Assembly: GCA_036924285.1 (NCBI GenBank)
Contig: JAYKYS010000009.1
Location: 9,052,001-9,116,000, forward strand
Direction: 5' to 3'
Length of the DNA stretch: 64,000 nucleotides
Origin: Asterella californica
Taxonomy: Eukaryota; Streptophyta; Marchantiopsida; Marchantiales; Aytoniaceae
The position numbers and the translations under genes are program-made. This document shows, piece by piece, positions 1-11,812 of this stretch (position 1 is its first letter; each line of letters opens with the position of its first letter). The notes beneath the pieces are model-generated. The model was given only the letters and a program-made list of their open reading frames with translations. It did no database searches and had not been told where the DNA came from.

Positions 1-2
1 CG

Positions 3-2623
3 CTTCTGGTGAAGGACCAGATTGACCAATACCTGAAGGCATGAGTCATCTTCCCAGTACTTAGCAGTGAATGGGTAGCTCCCATTGTCATCGTGCCGAA
101 GAAGCAGACAGGGAAGATCCGAGTGTGTCAGGACTTCCGGAAGCTGAACTTGGCCACGAAAAAGGATCATCACCTTTTACCATTCACCGACTCTGTGTTA
201 GACCAGGTAGCAGGACATGAGTTCTACAGCTTCCTAGATGGGTATTCTGGGTACAACCAAGTTTCAATCAGAGAAGAAGACAAGTCGAAAACCACTTTCA
301 CTACTGATTGGGGCACGTACGCGTACAATCAAATGCCGTTTGGTTTATGCAACGCACCCGCCACGTTCCAGAGGTTGATGATTACAATCTTCAAGGAGTA
401 TCTTCGCACCTTTATGGAGATTTTCTTGGATGATTTCTGTGTGTTTGGATCGAGAGAAGACCACTTGATATTTCTGAGGAAGTGTTTTCTGCAGTGTAGA
501 GAACATCGTTTGGCACTTCACCCTGAGAAATGCTTCTTTGGTATGTCAGAGGGGATCTTGCTAGGACATAGGATTTCCGGAAGAGGTATAGAAGTCGACT
601 GTGCTAAGGTGGAAGTCATCATGAAACTCCACCCACCTGCTAACCTGACATAGTTGAGAAGCTTCCTTGGCAACGTAGGATACTACAAGAGGTTTATTGA
701 CAGGTACGCAGAGGTAGCAGGAAGACTCACTAAGTTGCTGAAGAAAGACGAACCATACATTTGGTCTTCTGAGCAGCAGGAAGCATTCGAAGAAATGAAG
801 AGGCTTCTGTCGGAATCCCATGTCCTACGGCCGCCTGATTGGGAAAGAGTCTTCCACATTTATGTGGATGTTTCTGCTTTTGCCATCGGGGTGGTGTTGA
901 GTCAGAAAGATGAGAAGAAGAAGGATTACCCCATCTACTACGCGAGAAGACAACTCAGTGATGCAGAGAAGAAGTACTCGACAACCGAAAGGGAGTGTCT
1001 TGGCATGATTTACTCCTGTAGGAAGTTTAGACACTATCTTCTGGCAAACCCGTTTGTCTTCTATGTAGATCACTTCTCTTTGAAACATCTTGTAAAAAAA
1101 GCAGATTTGTCGGGCAGGATAGCTAGGTGGATTCTCCTACTCCAAGAATTTACTTACACAGTTGAGTACAGGCCCGGAAGACAGCATGTTAATGCTGACT
1201 ACCTATCCAGGTTGGAGATAGAACGACGAGAAGATGAAGTGGAAGACGAGTTTCCTGACGAGAAGTTGTTTTCAGTTTTCGCAGAGACACTTTCATCTGA
1301 GGGGGGGCGTACCGCCTGCTTCCCAGAAGACGAGACTAGATCTTCTGATCCAGTCTTTGCGACTTCCACAGAAGAGTCGATCTTCAAGGACTTGAGAAGG
1401 TTCTTGGAAGACCAACAGTATCCCGAGGGAATGGATGCGGAGCAGAAGGCCGTCTTCTTACACAAGGCAGGGCCATATGCTATCTTCCAGGACATCCTGT
1501 TTCGAAAAGGACATGACGAGAAGCTGAGAAGATGCCTCGAGCCGTCAGAGATAAAAGCAGTGATCACAGGTCTTCACTACGAAGATGCTGGGGGTCACTA
1601 CGGATTGAAGACCACAGTGAAGAAGATGCTAGACGCCGGATACTGGTGGCCCACTATGTACCGGGACACTTTCCAGGAGATCAGGAAGTGCGATGCATGC
1701 CAGAGGGTGGGAAGACCGACCGCTACAACAAGGTGGCCTCTTACTCCCATTCTTCCGCTTGCCCCGTTCAAAAAGTGAGGAATCGACTTTGTAGGTCCTA
1801 TCGCTCCGGTGGCGAGAAGAACACGAGCAAGGTACATCTTAATAGCTACCGACTATGCCACCAAGATGGTGGAAGGCGAGGCCACGAGAAAGAACGATGC
1901 CGCAGTAGTAGCAAGGTTCCTATGGCATAACATCATCACTAGGTATGGATGTCCGCTAGAATTGGTGTCAGATAGGGGCACTCATTTCTTAAATGAGACT
2001 ATCTCCCTCCTGACCCAATACTTCAGGATTAAGCATCGGAAGACGACGCCATACAACCCGAAAGCGAATGGGCTGACGGAGAAGTCGAACGGTCTTCTGT
2101 GTAACATCCTGAACAAGGTAACTGTTAACCATGCGTATGACTGGGACACGAAACTGCCATTTGTGTTGTGGGCTTTCAGAATTTCACCTAAAGTCACTAT
2201 CCAGAGGACGCCTTTCTACCTAACTTACGGCATGACGCCCATTGTGCCCATTGAGTTAGAGGTCCCAACATACCGGTTAGCCGTATTCGAACGCATGGGA
2301 GAAGAAGAGAGCCAGGAGCAGCGTCTTCTGAACTTCGTAGAGTTTGAAGAAGACAAGAATGCAGCTTTGGAGAAGACATACGAGGTGCAAGCGCAATGTA
2401 AGGTAAACTACAATAGCAAGTTGAGGAAGGTGACTGTTGTGAACGGGGACTTGGTACTTCTCTACGACAACCGTCATATTAAGTTCCCCGGGAAACTTCA
2501 TCTTCACTGGTGGGACCTTACCGTGTCTTAGAGGTCTTCGACAATGGCTCTTTGCAGTTGGAAGAGTTGGACGGTACACTGATGACCACTCGTGTTAATG
2601 GGTGACGCGTCAAGAAGTACTAG
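3..2623 (+). pseudogene. Ty3/gypsy pol (RT-RNaseH-integrase), element A', broken
   Basis: This is the 3' part of a gypsy-type polyprotein, cut by the left window edge. The reverse transcriptase has FLDD as its YxDD-type motif near 425-437. RNase H follows at about 850-1200. The integrase zinc finger (HHCC, ending CDACQRVG) lies near 1570-1710, and the integrase core has D in GIDFVG, D in VSDRGTH and E in LTEKSNG. The frame is constant but carries TGA at 42-44, TAG at 651-653 and TGA at 1776-1778. A 1-base shift near 2510 is followed by another TGA at 2603-2605. Aligned with the intact pol at 14082-16913, these fall on Gly, Glu, Trp and Gly codons. The protein is clearly related to family A but is a different lineage. 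It cannot make an active enzyme. Confidence 0.93.
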
Positions 2624-2674
2624 ACGTAAACAGAAGTGCAGGAACCACTGATGTTTGCGGGGACGCAAACATTT

Positions 2675-2687
2675 GAGGGTGGGCGTA
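2675..2687 (+). promoter_or_regulatory. Polypurine tract of element A'
   Basis: A G-rich run (gagggtgggcgta) lies about 50 bases after the broken pol and directly before TGTGGTGCCCAC. The same arrangement occurs before the family A LTR, which starts TGTAGAGCCCAC. It would prime plus-strand synthesis. Confidence 0.65.
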
Positions 2688-5600
2688 TGTGGTGCCCACA
2701 AATTACAGGATGCACAAATTTTTGAAATTTTTAAGGATAATGACTTGTTTGTATAACTGAAGAAGCGTTGTTACTTAAGGTTACGTCTTCCTTAACAGGA
2801 AGATGATCTTAAGAGCTGTTTGTAATAAGAAGTTGACTTCTTCAGAAGACGACCGTCTTCGGAAGATCATCTTCTTAGTTGCGTCTTCAGAAGATGGGAA
2901 GACGGCGGAAAACACCTATCTTCCAGAAGACAGCGACCGCGAAGGATCAACCACGGGTTTTCGGGTAAGACAGTAGGTGTACCTACTGGAGCACACCGAA
3001 TAGGTAGGTAGGTCAGGAAGACACCAAGGACGAGAACCCCTAATCTGCGGGGAAGATGCGTGAGGAAGCACATTAGCCACCTTCCAACTTCCCGCAGCAC
3101 AGTGCGCCTGAAGAAGATCGATTGAGAGAGTGAACTTCGAGCTAGCATTGAGAGAGGAATCGAGTAAGGCATCGAGGTAGGAGAGAGTAAGTTGGCAGCT
3201 AGTCGAAGGGTGAGATCGAATTGCGGGAGCACAAACAGCAGAGAAAGCGAAGGCGTTTCTGTGGAGCTTCCGAGAAGCTGACAGTGAAGAGTGGCGAGTA
3301 GAAGCAGAGGTGGAATCGAGGTGTGGACCGAAATTGACAGCAGGCGCAGTCGTGTGGAGTCGCATTGGAAGCTAGGACAAGAGCCAGAAGCGCGCGGAGG
3401 TCGAAGGCAACTCGGGGAACCGAAGAAGACTGTAGAGGTTCTTCCCCCTGTTCTTTTCCCCTCCCACTTCTTCTCGCCTTTTCTTGGTACTCCCAGCGCT
3501 TCCTTGATTGTGTGCAGGCAGCCTGATCGATTACCCCACCCCCATTCTTTCTATTAAGACATTGGGCGCGGAAGCGCTGCCCAATTTCTGTCGAGACATC
3601 TCCTTGCTTCTCCTCGAGCTCAATTCGAGCTTCCCTACTCCTAGCCCTCAAATTGGAGACCCCAACTATCAATTTCCCTACCCCCATACCTCTCTATCCC
3701 CGAAACTTGGAACAGAAGACGATTCGGAAGATGGGAACATCTTCGGAAGACGCTTCTTGAACTTGACTGTCTTCGGAAGACATCTTCGGAAGACTGTCTT
3801 CGGAAGTCGACTGAACACAATTCGTATCAAGAGTGGATTTGCTTTGCTTTTGTGTTTAGAGCGACTTGGTACGAAGCCTGAGTGGTGTGGTGAGTTGTTG
3901 TGTTATTTCGAGAAGTTGGAACTCGGAAACTAGGCCTGTGCCTCCCGGTCTTCCAAGCTTCTCAACTCCACATCTTCCTAAAGAGACTAGAAGACTGAAA
4001 GACTGGCAAAATGAGCGAGAAGACGTGAGGGTCCATTTCGGATCTCTTCTGTCCGACCCATAGCAGCCGTTCCTTCTTCTTCCCGAACTTAGAAGAGAGT
4101 TGTGAGAAGTATTGCTGGCAGAATCCGGAGAGAATGGTCGAGGGTCATGTCTTCTCATCATGCAGCAAACTTCTTCTGAGTGCGTATGAGAGGTGAGAAG
4201 TCAGAAGAACAGAGTGTACATGTTTTGAGTCTGTTGTGAGGATAGATTGGGCGTCAGAAGAAGAAGACAGGTGAGACCAGTGAAGGGAAGTCTGACTTCG
4301 GGAGGTCTTCCGAGAACGACATTGAATCGGAAGCTGTCCCAAGTGTCTTCCCAGAGGCCACTGTCACCGCAGGAGCCCGCAACCATCTTCTGAACCTTTC
4401 TCATACTCTACTTCTCGCATATCTTGTATCTTCTGATAGGAAGTAGGATGTAATGCAAGGTGGGTTGTCTTCTTGGTAATCCATGCGAGGCCTTGCTTAG
4501 ATAGGATTGTTTAGATATAGCTCGGAAGACGAGAGCTATCTAGGAAGCACTGTTAGAATCCCGGAAGACGGAGTAGCTGTCTTCTGGAAGACTAGTTTCG
4601 TCTTCTGAGAGTGGAAGCTAGACTGTGGGCACTCGGGAAGAACTGAACCTTCAGCTCATAGTAGGTGCTTGTGGTTTAGTGCAGCAGATCTTCCAGGTAT
4701 GTCGATGCATCCGCGAGGCTTGATGTTACCAGCGACAGAATTGGCCGAGGTCACTCTTTTCCTCAAGGAGTTGGGTCTCGACTTCTTCCTGTGGGACTGG
4801 AACCTCGCAGATCAAGGGCTTCTGGAGGAGGTATGGGCCGCGTTACCACCGCGTAACCATGTACCTGCAAAGGCAGGAGTTGCTCGGGGAAGACCATCTT
4901 CCTGGACAGAAGACTGGTGGCGTAAGGCGTTTCACAGGCCTGAGACCGAGAACCGAGGATATTGGTACGAGAAGAAGATCTTGCCTAGGATTGTGAGTTC
5001 ATGGCATGTGTCTGGGAGTACCACCTGCCTTTTCGTGGAAGACAGTCAAGGGAGGAACGGTTGGAAGATAGAGTCTTACCGGGAGCCGAAGAAGCGACTT
5101 CTGGCGAAGTTGTTTCTGCATCTTTTCCCCAAGGGAAAAGCGCAGAAGACAAGGTACTTAGGAGATCAGGACGTGGAGTTCCTGGAATCAGTGTGGGATG
5201 ACAGAGTGCCAATCTACTGGGACGCGTACATCCACAACTATGTACAGACGGAGCTAGCATACTTGGGTACCCCGGCTGGAGGACATCTGACGCTCTTCTT
5301 CTGCTACTTGTATGTAGCCATGGGGGATCTTAGGGAAGATCAGCTGGCAGTGTATGGGCCAACGGAGGGACAGGAGGTGAAGGAGGAGACCTCGGAAGAC
5401 GATGACCTAGAGGTAGCAGCAACGCCCCCTCCCACTCTGATGCCACCGCTGAGACCCGGCTCTCACCAGAAGACGCTTCTGGTGAGGGAAGACGAGTCTA
5501 GTGGGTCGGAAGACGCCACGCCAGTGAGGAAGATGGGTCACAGAAGTGTACCAAGGACACCCATCTCCCTCATCCATTCAGGATCGGAGTCGGACTCGGA

Positions 5601-5720
5601 GGAAGACTTGCTGAGTACCCGATCGGAGCAGAAGACAGCGTCTGTAACACCTGGGAGTCTTCCGAAGACTCCAGAAGACGAAGGATGGATGGGTACTCCT
5701 ACTGCGATGCGAGGAAGCGC
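2688..5720 (+). mobile_element. 3' LTR of element A', left piece
   Basis: The LTR begins TGTGGTGCCCAC just after the polypurine tract. It is interrupted at 5720 by the family B insertion and resumes at 27456. The net LTR would be about 5.97 kb, which is very long. The part before the ORF (2688-4698) has no convincing gene. Instead it is saturated with GAAGAC/GTCTTC: 27 copies by hand count in 2688-4660, against about one expected. Only one LTR lies in the window, so its limits come from similarity to family A LTR ends. Confidence 0.7.
4699..5720 (+). pseudogene. LTR-encoded ORF of element A', N-terminal part
   Basis: This is a long open frame inside the LTR, started at the ATG of MSMHPRG. 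It has a folded-looking first half of about 220 residues (LFLKELGLDFFLWDW, WTEDWW, TLFFCYLYVAMGDL). An acidic, Ser/Thr/Pro-rich tail follows. The block order matches the 206-residue ORF of family A (22732-23352), so the two are homologous. Family B inserted into codon 341. Removing B and one target copy restores the frame into 27456-28767. I do not recognise the function. The block pattern resembles the extra ORF of plant Tat/Ogre gypsy elements, but that is only an impression. Confidence 0.65.
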
Positions 5721-7093
5721 TGTCGCACCATTTGACGGCTACATGCTTGACTTCTACTCCGACGCTTAGGTTTGGTAGTTCTAGAAGTTAGCTCATATTA
5801 CTTCTAGTCCTTTATGTATATGTTTGACACCTTTGCATACGGTGTTAACACTATTTTGAGTCCTAGTAGGCTGATAGTATGTTAGTTATCTTGTTCAAGC
5901 ATTTGTGCGCTTGTGCAAGTGACTTCTTACTTGTCTATGACGTTCAGTGTACATAACTTAGGGTTTCCATGTTGATAGGGGTTTGAGCTCATGGGTTGTA
6001 CTTACTTGTCGCCCATGCACGCTTTCTAGCTAATTTAAGTTATTTTTCAGGGCTATGTGTCATTTTAGGTAGTTTAAGTTATACGCTGGCACTCTAGGGG
6101 GCTTGACGTGGTAGCTTATGAGTGTAGAAAAGTTACCAGGTAGTTTAAGGCACAAAAGGACAGTCAAGTGGAGCTATGAACTCCCATTGGTCCATTTTTG
6201 TCTTTTGTAAAACTCTAAGTTTAGAAACAGAGCTCTAGAGTGGAGTTCGAGCAATTGGTGAGGTATCTTCAAAATCTGAGAACACAGGAAGAGAGAGCTC
6301 GTCGTGCCAAGCACTGTCAGTGAAATTTTTGCTCGATTTGGATCAATAAACAAGGAGTTATGCCCAATTGAAGTTCGGATTGTGCCAAAACTGCGTCACT
6401 TTTGTTGATTTTGGGGTTTTCGGTGCCAATTGCAGCAGAATTGAGGAAATCACTTCAAAACTTCGTGGTTGCGTTCACTGTCAGGAGGGCTACGACTGTC
6501 CAAAAAGTTTCGAATCATTTGAGTAACTGAGTAATTCAGGGTGGCCGCTGAAGCAGAGGGGGTCTGAAAAGCTCTTAATCTAGAGCAGCGACTTTAGAGA
6601 AGGAGATCTGGAGTTCTACAAACATTCAGGAGTCCCAACTTCACAGGGATGTTCAGCATGCTGTAGACTTCAAATACTGTGAGAAGATTTGAAATTCATC
6701 GAGCCAATTCTCTGTTCTATGTCTGAATAGCTGTCTAGGTACCAGAAATTGTCATAATTCTCTTATTCAGAACTTTTCTTTTCATATCTCCGTGTCAGAA
6801 TTTGATCTCAGGTTGAAACTTCGTCTGTGAGTTCAGTAGTACCTCATTTTCATGTAGGGGAAGTTTAGAGGTCTAAACCTTCATAGTTTTCCTCTCTTTG
6901 AGTGTCAAAGTTCACCGCTTAAGCCTATTACTACCAGTGAGACCTAAATTTCGCTTTTTGAGCATATCAGAGGATCCTACACTCCTGTGTGAGTGTTTAT
7001 AGCTCCTGTTGTGACCTGAAAGCCAACCTCTTGAGTAAACAACCACAGCCAGAAGCCCGACGCTTTCCTAGGTAGACGGATCACACTCCGACA
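5721..7093 (+). repeat. 5' LTR of family B copy 1
   Basis: This is a 1373-bp LTR, nearly identical to 26079-27451 and to the inverted copy at 58038-59410. Its ends are TGTCG...CGACA. The start overlaps the old host frame by chance. I see no gene in it. Confidence 0.95.
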
Positions 7094-7104
7094 TACTCTC
7101 TTAT

Positions 7105-7122
7105 TGGTGAACTCGACGTGAA
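7105..7122 (+). promoter_or_regulatory. Primer-binding site, family B
   Basis: TGGTGAACTCGACGTGAA lies 11 bases after the 5' LTR. It starts TGG as expected for pairing with a tRNA CCA end, and element C has the same 18 bases at 41744-41761. I do not recognise which tRNA 3' end it matches. Confidence 0.6.
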
Positions 7123-7169
7123 ACACCTAGGGTGAGAGTTTTCTTGAGAGTGTTACAAGATCAGATATC

Positions 7170-9542
7170 ATGGCCAACCAAGGATCATCAAGTGGAGGTG
7201 CTGCTGCTGCTCAGCAACCTGTTCAGTTTGATGCTGCTACGATGAAGATGTTCCAGGCTTTTTCCATGTTTATGCAGCAGCAGCAGAGCACATAGAGGAA
7301 GGAGGTATTAGCAACCAAGGCGTTGCAATCTGTGGTGCATCAGATGGATCAGTTCAAGGGGACAGATATTTCCAAGTATGTGCGATACTATGCTAGGGAG
7401 ATGGAGGTGAACAAGGTACCTGAGAAGGAGATGATGGAGAACTTTGAGCTTGCTGTTGTCCCTGAGATTCGTGGACGTGTGAAGGAGCTCAAGCAGCAGC
7501 AAGGACAGAGTTGGGAGAGCTTTATGCGAGCTTTGAAGGAGGAGTACTACACTGAAGATTCAGAGAGGGTGACCAAGAGAACGTTCTTGGAGTGGGTGGT
7601 GAAGCCTAACAAAGGTTTGTCTGTAAATGAGTTGTTAAGGGAGTTTGATCGTCAATATGCTCAGCTTTCTAGGACAGAGAAGCTTACACTAGAGGTTGAG
7701 AAGACCGAGCTTTTCCTACAAGCAACGGACGTGACTATTCAGGAGAAGCTTGAGCTGTTGCTGGAAGACAAGAGTGAGGAGAGAGGATTGAAGACTGACT
7801 GGAAGGAGGTTGAAGAGGCTGTCTCTTTGCTGACCAAGAGACAGAGAAGAAGGGACAAGGTGGTGGTAAGTAAAGCAGCACCTCTGATAATTCCTGTCAA
7901 GCAGTTGCCTACTAAGCCCGCTTTGGTAATTGCTAGAGAGGAAGACTCACCGCTTGATGAGTTGATTAAGGGTATGAAGGAGCTTAAGCTTAAGCTCACT
8001 AGGTTAGAAGAGAAGGAGCAGAATGTACAGCCTGCTATGCAGAGACCTCAGATGAGAGAAGACTTTGTTCATCGTTGTATATGGTGCGATAGCCTAGACC
8101 ATGTAAGAAGAGATTGTGGAGAGTTTTCAGATGCATTGAAGAAGGATCTTATCTTCTTCAAAGATGGTAAGATCCATTTCAGAGAGACAGGGATGATGCT
8201 GGGAACCAACTTTGGCAAGGGTGGTATGAAGAGACTTGTGAATGATATATCAGCATCACATGCTGTTTCTCTTGTGAATGCTGCTACGTGTGGAGTGAAA
8301 GTGGAAATGGAGAGAGAGAAAAGGACTACTGGGTTGTGGTCAGATGTAGTGCGGTCCGTAGCTAGAACAGAGCTAGACAAGGATGTGCTACGAAGGGTTG
8401 GCAACTCAATTAGAGAAACTACAGGATGGAATGACCCTGTGGATACTATGTCAGTGCATGCTTATGTTGCAAGAAGTCAGCATGAAGCTCTACTAGAAGA
8501 AAAACGCAGGAGGGAGGATGCAGGTGAGGCTTCTACAGCCAAACGACCTGCTACAAGGAGTGAAAGGGCTAGACCAGATGCAAGGCAGGAGACAACACCT
8601 ACTCGGGAGGAGACTATGGAGGATCTACCATCTACAACACCAAAGGAGAAGGAGAGAAGCAAGGAGAAGGGTAAGATGCCTGCATACAAACTTCAGTCTG
8701 ACATTGAGATTGCTACAGACTTGAAGCAGGTGTTAGAGAATCGTATCTTCAATGGGAAGGTTGAGTTTACCTTGGGTGAGATTCTTGGGATTGCAAAGCG
8801 TGAGTTCCATGAGGTTATCATAGATATCATCAAGAGGAAACGTCAGATCTTGGGTGAAGCAGCTACGCTTAACGCTCTAAGGACCAAACTGTCGGAGGAT
8901 GAGGAAGATGAGATTGCTGGTTACTGCTCTCAAGTATCAGAGGGGAGATCAGATCAGCACGTGAGGTTTGAAGATGAGGTGGAAGCATTGCAGAAGAGCC
9001 ATTACTCTCACAACCATTGGGCAAGAGCAACCACTGAGACCTTGGTGAAGTTGGAAGATCTAGAGGAACCTGTGGTGGCATTGATTGATCACGGCTCAGA
9101 GATTAATCTGATGTCTAAGGAGCTGTACAAGCGTGGAAGGTGGCCCATAGACACCGACCATGGATGGCTTATCCGTGCTGCCAACAACCAGAGGAGAGAA
9201 CTCTATGGTGCTTGTCCCAACATCAAGGTAACTGTGGGTGACATCAGTGATGTTCAGAATTTCTTTGTGCAAGACATGTCAACCTATCCTATCATTCTAA
9301 GGTAGCCTTACATTACTGCTGTTAGAATAGAGACACGAGTTATGGATGATGGTTCAGCTTATGCTAGGATACGTAGTAGAGACGGCAAAAGAGCTGTTCA
9401 GTTTTTGACCGTTGCTGCAGAACATGAGAGGAATCGTGACAGCTTGAGAGACCGTCCACTACCTAAGATTACTCAGGAGTTTAGAGAGTCTAGGGGTTTT
9501 GGCAGAGTACCATTGAAGAGCGAGACTTCAACGGTACAGTAG
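7170..9542 (+). pseudogene. Family B gag-protease, two in-frame TAGs
   Basis: The ATG at 7170 starts MANQGSSSGG in good position after the PBS. The Gag core lies at about residues 70-260. One CCHC zinc knuckle is at 8076-8117 (CIWCDSLDHVRRDC). An aspartic-protease-like ALIDHGSEINLM follows, with D-H-G at 9087-9095 in place of the usual D-S/T-G. TAG at 7293-7295 and TAG at 9303-9305 break the frame. Comparison with element C gag and with copy 2 shows both were probably CAG (Gln). The final TAG at 9540-9542 is the natural gag-pro end, also present in copy 2. The -1 frameshift signal at 9494 lies just inside it. Confidence 0.9.
9494..9537 (+). promoter_or_regulatory. Programmed -1 ribosomal frameshift signal, gag-pro to pol
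   Basis: Slippery heptamer GGGTTTT (9494-9500) is read as G GGT TTT in the gag frame. A 6-base spacer follows, then a 12-bp stem with one mismatch (9507-9518 with 9526-9537) and a 7-base loop. The pol frame has TAG at 9491-9493, so it opens exactly at the slip site. Copy 2 has the same arrangement. This is inferred from sequence only. Confidence 0.8.
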
Positions 9543-10878
9543 AGATAGGATTCTCGCCTGATCCAGTAGAGCAGGAAGCTTTATCCACTAGCTTCTTAGG
9601 ATTGACGTCATGCGGATCAATGTGTTATAGGAAGGTTGAGAATCTGAAGAGGTTTGAGAGGCAACATGTGAAGTGTGTACAGCAGTCTTTGTGGGATAGT
9701 GGAGAGTTAGCAGGAGATGAATACATATCTGGAGTGTTTGAAGAGCAGTATTTGGTAGATACTATAGGGGAGTTGAAATCTATAGTAGAAAGTTCTATAG
9801 ATGATGTAGATAGAGTGGTGAGAGTGAGCTCCAAGGAGCTTTATGATGTAATTGATAAGTTTATAGATCGGCAAGAGGTGTATGTGGAGACCAAGTACAA
9901 GTCAGTGGCAAAGAAAGTCAAACCAGTGGCTTTGTCTTTACCACTCGATTACAATCAGAAGATGGAGCAAGCTGCACGAGAGCCGACACTCAGAGGACCG
10001 AGAAGAATTGGGCACCAATTCACAGAAACAACACTGAAGGAGCTGAGGATTGGAGGTGATGGATTTCTTACCGAGCAAGAGAAGAAGAGCTTCATGGAGA
10101 TGCTATCTAGGCATGGTAAGGCGTTTGCATTTGAGTCACATGAAGTAGGATGTGTAGATCCAAGTGTAGTTGCACCTATGGTAATCTTTACTATACCGCA
10201 TGTGTCTTGGAATCTACGTCCTATCCCTGTGCCTAGAGCTCATCTGCCAAAGCTGATAGACTTGCTCAATGAGAGGATTAGGATGGGTATCTTGGAACCA
10301 TCTATAGCTCCCTATTCTAGCAGATGGTTTACTGTTTCGAAGAAGAGTGGAGCTTTGAGATTCATTCAAGATATGCAGCCAGTTAACAAGGTGACTATCA
10401 GGAATATGAGTATAGGACCTATTGTAGACGAGTTTGCAGAGGCTTTTGCTGGTCGTGCTATCTATTCCATGGGAGACTTATATTCAGGTTATGACTAGTT
10501 TCAATTATCCTCTGAGAGTAGAGACTTGACTACAATGAGGACACCTTTGGGGTTACTAAGGATGTGCACCTTGCCGCAAGGTGCTACCAATTCTGTAGCA
10601 CATATGATGAATGGCATGAATAAAGTTTTGAGGGACTTCATTCCTGAAAAAACTATGCCATTCCTTGATGATATGCCGATCAAAGGATGTGTTGAGGAGG
10701 AGAAGAATGAGGTAATGGATCAGAGGGGGTGCCGTATGTTTGTAACAGATCACATAGCTGATTGTGATAAGATACTGAGTCGACTGGAGGAGGTTCATTT
10801 GACTTTATCAGGAGCCAAGTATGTGTTTGGAGTACAAGAGGTGTTAATAGTGGGGCACCTATGTGGATCTTATGGTCG

Positions 10879-10883
10879 GAAAC
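10879..10883. repeat. Target-site duplication GAAAC, left of element A
   Basis: GAAAC here and at 23903-23907 flank element A exactly outside TGTAACA and CTCTACA. Deleting one copy and the element rejoins the family B pol frame. Confidence 0.95.
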
Positions 10884-11698
10884 TGTAACAACCCAGAGAA
10901 ACACAAAGTATCGGAAATAGTAAATAAAGGATCGTTCCCACGAAGATACAGTTAACAATTACACAAAACACAGTACTACAATGTCACAATGATAATTCAA
11001 ATGGTTTTCTGTTATTCTCACGGAATGGAATAATATCCGGATGAGAGTTAAGTCTGATAAGAAACCAAACCCAAGTACAAACCTGATAAATCGAATACAA
11101 ACAATAATGAAATAGTTCTTTGATCAGGGACCCTTCCGACAAACATACAAAAGATTGAGAAGACAATTGTGAATGTATGAATAAGGTAAAATACTACTGA
11201 AATGTTACTAGTCTTCTTCTGAAAAGACAGAAGAATACAGATTTCACATCAAGATTTCAAGAATAAATCCCTACTCTTCCTAAGGAATGTTCTTCCAACT
11301 AAATCCTCACTCTTAAGAATCCCACTTATTTGAAGAAGGCAAACTTAAGACGAAGCCACCATCATCCAAACTCTCCTTACAATTTAACTTATGCTCTTCC
11401 ACTTCACAGTAACTAATTTATTCTCAGATCTTCATTTAGAAACTCTTCACGAAGATTACAGTTCAACTTCGGGCGAAGGCTCTTCAAAGTTCCTACACCG
11501 AAGTCTCTTCTTTCAAGTCTAAGGGCGAAGATCTTCGTCAATTAGAAAATTACACCTGCGACAGTAAACTCCGAATATTCGGAGGAAAATATCTTCGTCC
11601 AAAACATTCACGACATCGCTCCGCGCTTTTGGGAAATAGAAATAAATTAATAAAGAACTAAAAACATGGAAAAGGCACGAGGGCTGTGGATCGCGCTA

Positions 11699-11706
11699 CT
11701 TATATA
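11699..11706 (-). promoter_or_regulatory. TATA box in 3' LTR, downstream of LTR ORF2
   Basis: TATATAAG on - lies about 107 bases beyond the end of the second LTR ORF. The equivalent in the 5' LTR is 21577-21584. See that entry. Confidence 0.5.
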
Positions 11707-11812
11707 CTACTTCGTCCTAACCTAACTGTTTATCTAACTGCACTAACTGTCTAACTTCCTACGAAGGCGGAAGACCTTCGCTACCCTACGATCATCTTCA
11801 TCTTCACAGTAA

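Larger units (their letters stand above)
9494..10883 (+). pseudogene. Family B pol, 5' part (reverse transcriptase)
   Basis: This frame is -1 relative to gag and is entered at the slippery site. It runs FNGTVEIGFSPDP, then a linker, then reverse transcriptase with MPFLDDMPIKG (FLDD catalytic pair) near 10660. TAG at 10496-10498 replaces the CAG of GYDQFQL seen in copy 2. The frame stops at 10883, where element A inserted within GRK|PCPNK. It resumes at 23908 after one target copy. No frameshift is present, so apart from the TAG and the insertion pol is open. Confidence 0.92.

Noticed and set aside
1199..1567. Antisense frame across the RNase H region, and similar frames opposite all gag/pol genes
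   Set aside because: They mirror strongly coding sequence on the other strand, show no domain, and shift with the sense frame.
4669..4698. Earlier start of the A' LTR ORF at a TTG codon
   Set aside because: The ATG at 4699 gives the protein start aligned to the family A ORF1 start.
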